A program made the position numbers and the translations under genes. Shown in pieces: positions 48,295 to 60,700 of a DNA stretch of 64,000 bases (its first letter is position 1; the number at the start of each line of letters is the position of its first letter). Source of the stretch: Polytrichum commune (Eukaryota > Streptophyta > Polytrichopsida > Polytrichales > Polytrichaceae); the NCBI GenBank assembly GCA_950295325.1, contig OX485804.1, positions 55,674,001 to 55,738,000 on the forward strand, read 5' to 3'. The notes beneath the pieces are model-generated. The model saw only the letters and a program-made list of their open reading frames with translations, ran no database searches and was not told the origin of the DNA.

Positions 48295-48440
48295 AGTGAG
48301 AGTGATGCAAAAGTATACACTAACTTTGCATTTTGTGAAGAAAAAAATCACAGCTATCTAGAAAACATATTGTTCTACAAAGCCAAGCAATTTATAATGA
48401 CAAAAACGATTCCAAGAAAAGTCTATATATTTTAGAAGAT
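48295..48440 (+). repeat. dispersed duplicate of 46465-46620
   Basis: This is the right-hand partner of the direct repeat around the SWIM pseudogene. It is too diverged to tell whether it was an LTR-like pair or a segmental duplication. Confidence 0.6.
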
Positions 48441-49740
48441 GGTGCAAGTGGTGTGCAAGTAGGTGATATTGAACAAGGAACTACCTATAATTTGTTTAAA
48501 ATATGGTAAAATTACATTAAATTGATGGTTTTCTACAAAGTTTTGTGATGATGCCTCAAGTAGATGGGGGCATTCACGGTTGGGGTACTACTTTTGGGTG
48601 TCTAACGGAAAAAGGACTTTTTTAGATAACTTCATATGCTTGGTATGCTTAGATTTGTATTGTGAAGCATATTTTGGATCATACCTACAATTCATACTCC
48701 ATATTGAGTACACCGACAAAGTTAATTTAGAAGGAATAGGGTCATCTAAGATATCATTTTGATTCCTTAAAGGACATTTAGGAGTGATGTCTTAATTGTT
48801 CACTTTAGGATCAAGGAATGAAAAGGACAACAAGAATTAATCGAAACGATCCCAATTTTTTTTCCTCACAATCATCGTTCAAGTGTGTACCAATAGAACC
48901 AAAAATGTATTGAATACCAATTGCCCAACTTTACATGTGGCACCAAACATGGCCAAAAATACATATAATCACGGCCACACCTAAAAGGAATGTCTAGTAT
49001 TAGAATTGGACAAAAAAAATTATATGAATGGACACATGACACTTATACCAAGGTACCAAGATGCAAAATAGGAAATAATTGACCACCAATGCACACCTAG
49101 ATAGCAAAAAATGCCATTGATGTGGCCCAAACAAGTCATTTGACCCCTTTTCAAGTTTTATGACTTATCTACTTATTTCATAGGGAATTTCTCTATTATT
49201 GGTGATTATTTAATAAGAAATAATATCTTTCTTGATATAGCCTATGAACTATCTACTTATTTATTTAAAATTTATTGATCAAATAATAGTAAATCATGAT
49301 AAACACCGAAATCCACTAGTCCTTAAGTCCTTAAGTCCTTTGTCCCAAAAGTAGTACCTCAACCGTGAATGCCCCCATATAACGAATTCAAGGAATATGA
49401 AAAAGTTCCAACTTCAAGATATTTAAGGTCATGAAAATCTACGTCCAAAACCAAATTCAACCATTTGCTTTTGAGCATCACTTTTAATGATAAGCTTTGA
49501 AGATCTCAACTTAATATTCTACATTCAAGCATTTAACACAACAACAGAGGTCATCATGAAAAACAAATCCAAATTAATCAACATTTTGCTACTACCTTTA
49601 GGCCTTTGACCCGAAAAATTATGGTTTCAGTATGCATGAGCAATTTTTTGGTCCACTTTACAAAATAGTCTACACTACTTTTGATGCAACTACGGTAGAA
49701 AATCAAGTTTTGAGCTTGTTTACCATAAGTCTACTTAAGG
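48441..49740. other. intergenic, no gene seen
   Basis: AT-rich. Only short frames, and a local TCCTTAAG triplication near 49318-49338. Confidence 0.4.
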
Positions 49741-49884
49741 TCCAACTGCACCACCTAGTTAAAGAGATTAGCTAACTTATAAGTTAGTGAGGATTATCTA
49801 ACCAAGATTCTAGCTAACTAAAATCATGGTCACACCACCTATCTAGGAAAATTAGCTAACAATGTGAGTTAGTGAAATCAACTA

Positions 49885-50034
49885 CTGTAGAGGGCTCTCT
49901 ATTCCAATGCAAAATGATTATTTCTTCCTCAAAACTTGCCGCATGTCATGCTCACATTCGTCATGACCCACTTGCATCCCATGTGGAAACTACATTCCGG
50001 CACATGTAAAGATGGAATAGGGAGCCCTCTACAG
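49885..50034. mobile_element. small Tc1/mariner-type MITE with TA duplication
   Basis: The 150-bp element has inverted ends CTGTAGAGGGCTCTCTATTCC and its near-complement (one mismatch), with TA at 49883-49884 and 50035-50036. A TA target and 20+ bp inverted repeats fit Stowaway-like or other Tc1/mariner MITEs. It sits in a diverged, inverted stretch of the tandem-array sequence. Confidence 0.8.
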
Positions 50035-52174
50035 TAACACATATATGAGCTAATCAATTACACAACTGCACATCCTGATTACCACTAACCAAAGGTTGAC
50101 CAATTCAAGAGAGGAGTTAAGGTTGACCAACCAAAATTTTGCTCAACTTGCCCAAGTTTTGAAACATGGCATTAATTATGATATCTTATAATTTTGTGTC
50201 CCACACCACTCGTGTTTCATTATGATTAAAATAGATTAAACTAGTATAATTCATCTCATTTGAACATTTAATACATTTAGAATAATATTTATCACTCAAA
50301 TGTTATTTTATAAAACAAGATGTATGCTAATTTAGGACAATATAAGAAAGAGTGTAGTCCTCGTAGTGGAACAGAGAAGAGATGGAGAACAATGAAAGAC
50401 TAGGATTCAAGAAAAAAAACTTGGACTAACTCACTTGTAAAAGTTAGTTAGCATTAGGGGTATGGACGAGTTAAGATTTCCTCACAAAAACAAGGTCCCA
50501 AAAGTTAGCTAACTTTTATTTTAAACAATATTTTGATAACTTTTAGCTATATCTTAATTTTAACTAGGTGGTGCAACTATGAGACTGGAATAGTTCTCAC
50601 ACATGTCAACTACCTCATATGTTCGCTAACTCTCTTAATTGGGCAGTGTGGACATAGTAAAACTAATCTTAGTGGTTACTTACTCTAACCAGAGCCTTAA
50701 CCAGGATGTGATGGCTAGACCCTTAATAAAGTTGTAATAAAGTTATAAACTTGGGAAAGTTACAATAGAGGAAGTCGAGGCAACTTGTTCATTGTATGCG
50801 GTTGTCGTGGGTTAGTAGTCTTACACTGACTTTCTAGAATGGGGTGGTTAGTATTAGGGGTATGGATGAGTTAAGATTTCCTCACAAAAGCAAAGTCCCA
50901 TAAGTTAGTTGACTTCTATTTTGATATCTTTTAGTTATATCTTAATTTTAACTAGATGGTGCAACTGTGAGATAGATTAGTTCTCACATAGGTTAGCTAC
51001 CTCATATATTAGCTAACTCTCTTAACTGAACAATGCACTCATAATATAACTAATTTGAGTGGTTACTATAACCGGAGCCTTAACCGGGATGTGTTGGATG
51101 GACCCTTATAAAGTTGTAGTAAAGTTATAAACATGGGAAAGTTGCAATGGAGGAAGTCAAGGCAACTCGTTCATTGTCTACAGTCATCGTGGGTTAGTAG
51201 TCTTACATTGACTTTCTAGAATGGGTTGGTTAGTATCAGGGGTATGGATGAGTTAAGATTTCCTCACAAAAACAAGGTTCCAAAAGTTAGTTAACTTCTA
51301 TTTTAATAAATTATTTTATTTATATCTTAATTTTAACTAGGTGGTGCAACCGTGAGTTAGATTAGTTCTCACATAGGTTAGCTAGCTCTCTTAACTGGGC
51401 ATTGCGGGCATAATATAACTAATTTGAGTGGTTACCTACTCTAACCGGAGCCTTAACATGGACGTGTTGGTTGGATCCTTATAAAGTTGTAGTAAAGTTA
51501 TAAACTTGGGAAAGTTGCAATGGAGGAAAGTCAAGACAACTCGTTCATTGTATGTAATCGTCATGGGTTACTAGTCTTAAGCTGACTTTCTAGAATGGGT
51601 TAGTTAGTATTTGGGGTATGGATGAATTCAGTTTTCCTCACAAAAATAAGGTCCCAAAAGTTAGTTAACTTCTATTTTGAAAACTTTTAGTTATATCTTA
51701 ATTTTAACTAAGTGGTGCAACCGTGAGATAGATTAGTTCTCACATAGGTTAGCTACCTCATATGTTAGCTAACTCTCTTAATTGGGCAATTTGAACATAA
51801 TATCACTAATTTGAGTGGTTACTTACTCTAACCCGAGCCTTAACCAAGACGTGATGGCTAAACCCTTAATAAAGTTGTTGTAGTAAAGTTATAAACTTGG
51901 GAAAAGTTACAATAAAGGAAGTCAAGGCAACTTGCTCATTGTTTGCGGTCATCATGGGGGGTTAGTAGTCTTACGTTGACTTTCTAGAATGGGTTAGTTA
52001 GTATTAGGGGTATGAATGACTTAAGATTTCCTCACAAAAACAAGGTCCCAAAAGTTAGCTAACTTCTATTTTGATAACTTTTAGTCATAGCTTAATGACC
52101 CAAGATATAACTAGGTGATGCAACTGTGAGATAGATTAGTTCTCACATAGGTTAACTACCTCATATGTTAGCTA

Positions 52175-52787
52175 CAGTGTACCCTCTATAAATGTTAACC
52201 CTCGGGGGTGGATCAAAGTTAACATTTATAGAGGTGTTAACAATTAACAATTATAACATTACTTTTTTGAGCAATATACAAATCTTAACATTTATATAAT
52301 ATAAGCAATTGTGAAGAGTCCTTGTGAGAGAATACCATTCATAAAATTGCAAACCCAATCAAAACTTTATTCAATATCAAGTTTACAAATCACGGGTGAA
52401 GTATGAATCAATGGTTCTTTGGTGAGATTCATCTGCATGCACAACTTGCAAATATTTCTCAATCTGCACCAACAAACCCACATACTTGGACACATCACAT
52501 GAACGTGATTCCATGTACCTTCTAATGATACCAAAACTAGATTGCAAGTCACTATAAGATGGAATGGGTTCCACCTCACATTCCTCTCCCTCACAATAAT
52601 CATCTGAGACATGGTTGTATTTCATTCATTAACATTTATAGAGTCAAATTTACAAAGAAGGGAGTACCATTTTGTTAACAGTTAACACGCTTAACATTTA
52701 CAGTTTGCAATATGTGGGGAGTAGAAGAAAGTTAACATTTAGAGAGGGTTAACACTTATAGGTGTAACATTTATAGAGGGTGAACTG
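52175..52787 (-). mobile_element. pogo/Emigrant-like element (Tc1/mariner) with transposase remnant
   Basis: The 613-bp element is flanked by TA (52173-52174 and 52788-52789). The ends are CAGTGTACCCTCTATAAATG and, inverted, CAGTTCACCCTCTATAAATG. A terminus of the form CAGT...CCTCTATAAAT is that of plant pogo-like elements (Emigrant/Lemi1 group). Further TTAACATTTATAGAG copies lie inside both ends. It carries the C-terminal frame described separately, so it is a deletion derivative of a larger autonomous element. Confidence 0.85.
52383..52625 (-). pseudogene. C-terminal fragment of a pogo-like transposase
   Basis: The 80-codon frame starts at ATG 52625. It has an acidic stretch, then LQSSFGIIRRYMESRS, a DVSKYVGLLVQIEKYLQVV helix and the ending RTIDSYFTRDL. 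A helical segment followed by a (Q/R)xTIDxFF-type tail is how CENP-B/Tigger/pogo transposases end. The DNA-binding domain and the DDE catalytic domain are absent because the left part of the gene is missing. The intact stop and reading frame suggest a recent loss. The assignment is from motif resemblance only. Confidence 0.55.
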
Positions 52788-53052
52788 TAACTATCTTAAC
52801 CAAATAATGCGACTATAATATAACTAATTTGAGTGGTTACTTCCTCTAACCAGAGCCTTAACTGGGATGTGTTGGCTGGACCCTTATAAAGTTGTAGGAA
52901 AGTTATAAACTTGGGAAAGTTGCAATGGAGGAAGTCAGGGCAACTCTTTCATTGTCTGTGGTCATCGTGGGGGGTTAGTAGTCTTACATTGACTTTCTAG
53001 AGTGGAAAGGAGTGGCAAAGAGCCCTATGAACACCCCTTAAAATAAAGGTGG

Positions 53053-53485
53053 GTATCAATGAAAGAAGGAAGGTGACAACAGTTTTTTTGTTTCACTTTT
53101 ATAACTTAAGCGTAGTCGTAACGTCCAAGGGTTTCCGACCGCATCATCGTGCTTAACCCTTAAAGGCCAAGGCGAACATCTTTGTCCAGGCAGTCACTGC
53201 TACATGACAATATCATCATACATGTTATGTTATAATCTTTTAATTTTGGACATGTGGATAGTTGACAATCAAAGAAAGAAGGAAGGTGGCATAAATATTT
53301 TGTTTTTGTTTTTGTAAGTAAGCTTAGTCGTAATGTCTAAGGGTTCCTGTTTGCATGATTGTACTTAGCCCCTAATGGCCAAGGCGGACATTCTTGTCTG
53401 GGGTAATTGTTGTTGCCTGACATTATCATCATACATGTTTATGTTATAATATTCTAATTTTGGATATGTGGATAGTTGAAAATTT
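53053..53485 (+). repeat. tandem duplication of about 215 bp
   Basis: Two copies share GAAAGAAGGAAGGTG, TTAGTCGTAATGTC/GTAGTCGTAACGTC, GGCCAAGGCG, ATCATCATACATGTT and ATGTGGATAGTTG. The junction is near 53267. Confidence 0.75.
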
Positions 53486-54680
53486 GTGTGAACAATCTTA
53501 GCTTTATGAAGCGTCTCTCCCCATATGGTCAAATCTATTATAAGAGGTGACGATTTGCTTTAATAAGCTTATGAATTGAATTGAATTGAATTGTTTTAGG
53601 CAATTTTGGAAAGATTTCGCATCGGCTTTGGGGGTTCATCATTGTTCTTTTATTTATTGGGTCATATGGTTGATGTTTTATTCAGTAATACTATTTGATA
53701 TAGATGTTTACAAATTGGTGACATTTTAACTATAAGAGATTAAACATGTGAGTAAAGGTAGAAGCCCCCAATTCCATGAGTGACCCCAATGCCGATGCCT
53801 ATTTTTTCTTCAAAGTGGGCAACTAAGTATTTCATCATGAAAAGTACTTGTATTATTCTATGGAAGAAAATAGCTGTTTTCCTCATAGTTTTAGATTTCA
53901 TATGAATATCTCATTAATTATCAAAGTGAAGATTTTCTTTCTTCTTAAATGATTATATAGGTCCTCCAGATAATGTGTGACTACCATATATAGAGAAACA
54001 AACAAATTTTGAGTATGCAAACTAATCTCTTTTAGATCTCATGTCTTTTTGGTGCCTATTCTTAGATCCACACCTAAGCACTCACCACTTAGATATAGGT
54101 GTCCAACAAGTAAAGCAATAAAACATGATTGCTTATCTTAGGGCACACTTCCATGTGCTGCCCAATCCAATGAAAGCTTTGGTTGGTATCTCCAAACATC
54201 TTGTTGGCTTAGCACTTGGGGTGGGGGTTCAAGAGTAGGCACTCACATGAATCGGGGCTTTAACATTGGGTGCACCCCTAGTTTCCGGAATAGAGAGGTG
54301 GTCCAATATCCCTTCTCTTACTTCAATTTTTGTCATCTAGTGATTTTTGCCAACTTTGATGGCACATAAAAGCTCTGCCCTTGTACCCCTCTTCCATTCC
54401 AAAAAGCCCCATGTCATGACAAAAGTGCAAACTTGTGATTATAGTAGTGCAAAGGAAAAGTCCTCTTGCTGAAAGTTTTTCTCTTACATGTGTGCACACA
54501 ACATCCTTCCATATCTCAAGCATTTGAGTGGTGTGGCGACTAACCTATTTGAAAACTACTTTCCCTACTCGTGAGGGACAACAATCCAGAAGTCATTTCA
54601 AATTCACTTGCAAGTGGCGCTTCCTCCCCATGACGGAACAAACTCATGACCAATTGGTATGTTTCTTTACATTCTCACAT
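53486..54680. other. intergenic with a family X copy
   Basis: A family X fragment lies at about 53930-54125 (GATTATATAGGTCCTCC, CTTAGATATAGGTGTCCAA). No gene is seen in the remainder. Confidence 0.45.
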
Positions 54681-54682
54681 TT

Positions 54683-55487
54683 GGTAGCTCACCCCCTATT
54701 TGACAAGTCACCCGTAAAGGCAAAGTCCAATCATTGGTAAGAAATATATTAGGGTAATCGGTTGGAAGTGAGTTCAAAGTGAAAGCCCCCTGCTCACAAT
54801 ATATGAACCTTGTTTAGGTGCATTTTTTTTTGGGAGGAGGGGGGGGGGGTGGCCAGGTTGGATTAACATCAGGGGGGCAACATTTAGATTGGTTGGGGGA
54901 GGGAGTTGGTTACTTCGTTGGGATTTATAGGGTGGCATCCCTGCCATGTAGAGGCAGAGGGTTGTCTGTTTTCACGCTTAGTGGAAGAAGTGGATTGGCA
55001 CGTGGATAGAGGTAGGTTTGATTTCCTAATGGGATTGGAAGGCGGTGTTGCACACACAATATGTGGTGTCTTTGACAAAATTAAAGTATGTCGGTTTGCA
55101 AAAGTATGTCATTCTATATCCTCAAACATTATGTGTCATAGTGTTGTGGACAGTTTGTAGACTATGTGTACTCATGCTTTCTATACTTAGTCTCCGTGAG
55201 CCGTTTTGTGGTGTAAGTTTATCAATGGGCTAGGTGCACTTGGGGTCGGCAACTTTTCTGCATCATAAGTCATTCCCTTCTATGTGCTGTTAAAGTTTTT
55301 TTTCCTATATATCGGACGTGGATTTTTTTGGCGGTTGCTTTTATGGGATTTTTCCTACAAGCACATGCTAATTTAATAGATCCTCCAATGTAGGCATTTG
55401 GTAGCTCATCCCCTACTTGACAAGTCACCTAGAAAGGCATCGTTCAAACACCGGTGAGAAAAAGTGAAGGTGACCGGTCGTAAGTGA
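54683..55487. repeat. pair of related segments upstream of the F-box locus
   Basis: GGTAGCTCAYCCCCTAYTTGA followed by ACAAGTCACC, an AAAGGC block and a GGTGAGAAAAAGTGAAGG-like block occur at about 54685-54775 and 55391-55487. The last part recurs at about 56053-56093 (GAAGGTGACCGGTCGGAAG). Between them is a G-rich tract at about 54835-54850 and no gene. Confidence 0.55.
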
Positions 55488-55978
55488 GGGCCAGTCACAT
55501 GGGATCCCAAGTTCCAAGTCCCACTCATGTCAAAAAGTTCTAACATTGAGGCAAAGTCCCAACTTTTGAGCCTCAAGGAAACCATTAAAGTATCGTGTAC
55601 CCTCCATTAAAGTTAGATCTGAATTATTTTATGCAAAAATTCTCGAGACTTGTGTTGTGAGTTGAGGTCTAGCTTTTTGCTCGACCCATTTCTCAACATA
55701 TCCCGAACGTCACCTTCAAAAAGTGTTGCCATGTAGGCATCCATGTCACACTTGGTACTTGGAACCCGTGTGAAGTGGGATTTGGGCAAACTAACTCATA
55801 CACTCATTCCTTGTTGAATGCCTAAACCCTTGCCTCCAAGAAACCAATGTACAGGTTGGTTCACCCCAGCCTGTGAAGTGGAATGTCCCAACTTCCAGTC
55901 TCTCAACGGCTGAGATTGCACGGATTGACCTCAAGTGAAGTGGGACTTAGGGACTTGGGACCCGTGTGAACCGGCTCC
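55488..55978. mobile_element. MITE with about 37-bp inverted ends, Tourist-like
   Basis: The left end GGGCCAGTCACATGGGATCC, continuing to AAGTCCCAC, pairs with the right end, complement of GTGGGACTTAGGGACTTGGG and CCCGTGTGAACCGGCTCC. The length is about 490 bp. The terminal GGGCCRGT resembles the elements at 9.1 and 34.2 kb. The flanks do not show a clean 3-bp duplication. Confidence 0.6.
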
Positions 55979-57738
55979 GAGTTACTTGTGAAATACCTCG
56001 GTTATTTTGGCACGTCAGCCAGAAAGTCAGGCACAGTCCAGTCACCAGTCACCGGCGAGAAAAAAAAGTGAAGGTGACCGGTCGGAAGGGTGGGAAAGTG
56101 AGGCAGGTGGACCGACGGCAGAGGCAGGCGAGGCTATGGCGGACACGCGGCTGGGGAGTCCGCTGCGACCATCGCCCTTGCCTTTGCCTTCCCGATTGAG
56201 TCACTCCTCGCATGTGGGGACTCACCAATTGCCGATACTTTCTCCTTAGCATGGGCCACTGCGCCCAACTCCGCCTCCCTCATCATGACCATCGTCAATC
56301 TTCATCTTGTGACACTCATCACAGTTTCTTTCGAAGAATTTACTTGCATCAGCAATTCCAGGCTTAACTTATTAACCTAAGTTAACTTAACTTTACCCTG
56401 CAGCAGCCATTGTTACGATGGAGTCCGGAGGCTGGCGATGAGAACTTCGGAAGGACTTGGAACTTACTTTCCACGTGGTGAGAGGATTCCCGGGATTCCA
56501 CGTATGGTAGTGGGCTTGGAGGCGGCTGTCTGCGATGAGTTAACTCAACTCAAAGTTACCGGTTGTTGAATTCCGGCCCGTTTGCTTCGTGGTTGACAGG
56601 CACAAGGAAAAATTTGGTGATGGGTGCGGCGAGCTCTCGTGTTTCCGGCTCAGATAGTTGTTGGTGCCATGCGTGAGGGCAGTTCGTGCATGGTTTCGGC
56701 GGTGGCGGTGTGCAGGTTTCGCGTTGAGTCGGCGGCGTGATGTCTGTTGTGCTCCTTGTTGATTGAGCTGGGAGAATTGGCCAGGGGGACTTTAAGACTT
56801 TCGTGAAAGTTTCGAACGAGAATTTATCAAACCTTGGTTGGAAGAAGAAATAGAAGAAGAAATAGAAGAAGAAGGAGTAGAAGAAGGAGAAGAAGGAGTT
56901 GGTGTTTCTTCTCCAATTGGAGCAAACGAAAGTTAGAGAGTGGGAAATTAAGGGTCCCTACTGCTGTTGCTGCTGCCATCACCGGAGGCAATTGGTCTCA
57001 GGTGCTATTTTTCGCTATATCGTGAAGTTTCTGAGGAGTCGGCGTTGTTGGAAAAAGATTGGAGGTCGCGACATAGCCCAGGTTTCCCATCGTCACGAAA
57101 CTCTGTTTGATGCCGTAGGCGTTTGCTACTTTACGTTCTTGAAGCAGAGCCATCCATACCCTGATGATGATGTTCAACACGACGCTGTCAATCAATGATG
57201 ACGATGATGTTTGAATTACCTTAATTGTTCCGACGTAAACCTATGTCACGTAGACGTTCTCTGTCGAGTCTCAATTCCTTTAACATCTTTCCAATTGCAT
57301 ATTTTCATCAACTTACCCATGGAGTACACATCAAATTACCCATGTAACCCCCCCTATTGAAGCAGGGCCATGGCCTTATGATGATGTTGACCTTATACTC
57401 CTGTTCTTAAATGTTGCTGCCGTACAGACACGGTAACCCGATATCACATAGACGTTTATCTTTTGCTTTCTAATTCCTTAAACATACTTCTAATTGCCAT
57501 TTATGAACCCTGAGCCGTGAAGTATACATCAAGCCTACCTATGTAGTATGTACCCCCCTGTTTCTGTTGTGGTGGCTACAAGAAGTTGGAAAGAGAGATT
57601 TGAGGCGGCGACGGCGACTTTCTCACTTGTGTTTGAGTTTGCAGTGGAGCAGAGCTTCGTGCTTTTAAGTTGCGGCTGGGGAGTGGATGAAGAGTTCAAG
57701 TTAGAGATTGCTGGGACCTGCACTCAAATTCAAGCAAC
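55979..57738. promoter_or_regulatory. upstream region of the F-box gene
   Basis: This is the GC-richer 1.8 kb before the F-box start and probably includes promoter and 5' UTR. It holds a GAAGAA-rich purine tract (56838-56900), whose Arg-rich frames are artefacts, and a tandem duplication at 57138-57560. No other gene is recognisable. Confidence 0.4.
57138..57560 (+). repeat. tandem duplication of about 210 bp in the F-box 5' region
   Basis: Copies starting near 57138 and 57358 share GAAGCAGRGCCAT, CTKATGATGATGTT, TCACRTAGACGTT, CTAATTGCCAT/CCAATTGCAT and GTACACATCAA/GTATACATCAA, and end at a run of C. Confidence 0.75.
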
Positions 57739-60700
57739 ATGGACCCCAAAGAAGGTGAGCAACCGACATCTCTGTTACATGGAGGTTTGTAATTTGCATC
57801 GAGTTGTGAGCATCAGCTTTTTAGTGTATGCCGTAGAGAAATTTGCACAACTCTTTCCATCCGAAAACGGTTATCGTGTAAACGTGCGGAGGGTTCGAGG
57901 AGGATGGTGGTGGTGATTTTCTTTTCAACCACGTCTCCTGTCCCTGTTTGTCCACTCCTCTACCATCTCCCTGGGTTATAATTTTGGGCTATTTTATGGC
58001 GATCTAACCCTTATATATTGAACAATTTTGTGACGGCAAAGTCCTGCAACTCTAAATTGGACCGAAACTGGGGAAAAAGCGATGGTGCTTAATTTCACAA
58101 ACTGAGTTCTTGGTTTGTGGGTTTGATTACCTTTTCAAACGACCAAGAATGAGGAAACCCTAGACTGTTGCTCTCATAGAGATGAAAGTTATGAAGTACT
58201 TTTAGATTGTTCCGTAGGAATTGGCTTTCGCTTCCCTGTGCAATTATTTGCCGACAGCAGCCATTTTGATCATCGTAGCTTCATTTTTCCAGGATTGGAC
58301 TCGTTTGGGTGAAATTGTGTAGGATGGTTGGTAGTAGTGATGAATTATGCAGACATTTGATCTTAGACTACCATCCTCCTGCCTCCACCGCGGGCAGGAG
58401 AAGCTTACCTATTCTCATCTTTTTGGGAGCCTGGCAGAAACTTTCTAGCTCGCATTTGTTGTTTTTGTGATTAAAAAATGTTGGTGATAAAGGGCTCAGA
58501 TGCTCTCGATGTCAAGGGCGGTATGAAAATTTTCTAAAGTCACTTTGATGATGAATAAAATATTCAGATGACCTCCAGAAATCATGAGAAAAATGGGTGC
58601 ATTCATCATACGTGGATCGCATTCTTCTTGTAAGCTCTCAACTGTGCCAATGGTTGTAAGTTAGGGATTCTTGAAGCTATTTCACAGAAATTCTTATCTT
58701 GGTGTTCTTGTTCAGGGCAATTGTTTGACCTTCAATCTAGTTCAGCGCTGGGCAATGACTTGTTGTCTTCGGGATTGCCGGAGAGGACGAAGAGGAGGCC
58801 GGGGATCCTGCACAAATCCTCGAGCATCTCCATCTTCTGGGCTTCCGAGGAGGATGAAATTGAATCAGCTCCTCGAGGTATGAAGCAGAAGTGGAAGAAA
58901 ATAATGCAAACGAGGAGCACAGATATGAGCTCCTCGTCCGTGTTGGATGCAGCCGATCAGGCTGTGGATGGTGCAGAGTCCCGGTGGCAAGATCTGCCCA
59001 TGGAGGTGCTCATGCGGATTCTTGAACTGGTGGAATTCAGAACTGTGGTATTAGCATCTGGTGTGTGCACGAGCTGGCGAGACTCAATATGTCTCGGTGC
59101 AACTGAGCTCTCTTTTTCATGGTGAGCAATCTTTTGCACTAATTGAGCATGGGTATGCTTCTCATGAGATTGATGTAACAGACCCTAAGAATTTTTATAT
59201 AGGAGGCCTGTCAAACCACGAGGGATGTTGACTTCCAAATAGGAACCAGGAGTTATCTGTCATTGAAATCTGTATGCCTGCTTTGCACATTTCTCATTCT
59301 ACTGAGTATCTAGGTGCCATTATCCAGGTACCTTTTGGATGACACTTCTCATGAATAAGTAAACAAATATTGTCATGGATGATGATGAGTTCATCCATTG
59401 GCCAAAACCCTACCTTCTCTTGTCAGCAACTTGTGATGAAATACTGTCATGAATGACTGAAATTTGGATGAAAAATCACTCAGTGAGTGACAGAAATTGC
59501 AACACTGTAAATCTATAATCAGTGAATTTCTTTACAAGAAATGACAAATAATGTTGGGGTTAACACTTAGTGCTGGTGATACTATACCGCGGCTTATAAT
59601 TAGTATTGAGCAAGACAATCAGTATTGGTGACACTAAATATCATATTTAGCGTAGTATATAGGATGCACATGACTATTTTAACAATTGACTTCGTACAAA
59701 GCATCAGAGACTCCAAATTAGTCTAGTGGGGCTCAATTGGAATGAATAGACCCTCAATTTGTAGGGGTCTCGTTTTGGAGAGTGAATTATTCATGCGAGC
59801 CTCTCATCCATGGAATGTTAAGACTTGACCCCCTATAGGTTTGTGGCCGTATCATCTCAAATGACTTGGATTAGACTAATTTGGACTTTTAAGCTAATTT
59901 CCGTGTCAAATTAACTAAAAAGAGTCACCTCTGGGCTTCATACTATTTCAGGGCTTTTATGTTGGATGAATGAGAGGTATGCTCATGTGCAATAATTCCC
60001 TCTCTCCACTTGTTTCCACTAAAGCCCCTTCTTCATCCATAATGGATGAGGTTACATAGATGCCATGAACCCCAAGTATCTTGAAAACAAAGATTCACTC
60101 ATCTTGTGATATCCACCAAGTATCAGTATTCGAACTAGTATTCCTAATTTGATAATGGTTGGGTAGGTTCTTTGATACCATTACTGATATTGTGTGTTGA
60201 TGACATGCATTCATCTATGTACTGGTCCAACATCAGTCAATACCTGTAATGCCTTGCACCAGATTGGAATGGAATGACTGATCGTGCTTTGTAGAATTGT
60301 CTGCTGTGTTTTCATTTTCTAAGTTGCTCATACTGGGGAGAAAGAAATTTAAAAGCTTGGGGACACAATCTGGACAGGTGTGGTCGAAGTGTAAGCAAGC
60401 TCGTGCAGTCCGTAGCGCCCAAGTTCACAAGTCTGGAATGTTGCACCATCAAACGGTGTGATTTGCTCAATGACCAAGCAATTGAAGCAATTGGATCCAA
60501 CTGGCACAGTCTGAGAGCTTTGGACTTGACAAAGGGCGCTCGCCTCACAGATTCATCACTGCTTTCGCTTGCAAATGGCTGCCCGCAGCTGGAAATGCTG
60601 GACCTTAGTGGTTGCATTGGCTTTTCAGAGAGCGGGCTCGTCATACTTGCACAACATTGCAAGAACTTGCAATACCTCAACCTCTGTGGCTGCAACAATG

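Larger units (their letters stand above)
50440..53010 (+). repeat. tandem array, about five to six units of about 375-396 bp
   Basis: Units can be anchored on GGGGTATGGATGAGTTAAGA at about 50458, 50857, 51239, 51613 and 52007. Each unit then carries CAAGGTCCCAAAAGTTAG, TTAACTAGGTGGTGCAAC, AGTTCTCACATAGGTTAGCT, GAGCCTTAAC, AAGTTGCAATGGAGGAAGTC and GACTTTCTAGAATGGG. The last unit is split by the element at 52175-52787. Inverted TTAGCTAAC / GTTAGCTAA motifs in each unit, and an inverted relative at 49742-49790 (GCACCACCTAGTTAAAGAG), suggest origin from a MITE-like element. Confidence 0.85.

Noticed and set aside
50440-53010. CRISPR-like or centromeric satellite reading of the tandem array
   Set aside because: Units are near 385 bp with no short-repeat/spacer pattern, the host is a plant, and there are too few units to claim a centromere.
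56834-57025. Arg-rich peptide
   Set aside because: Translation of a GAAGAA-type purine tract in the F-box upstream region.
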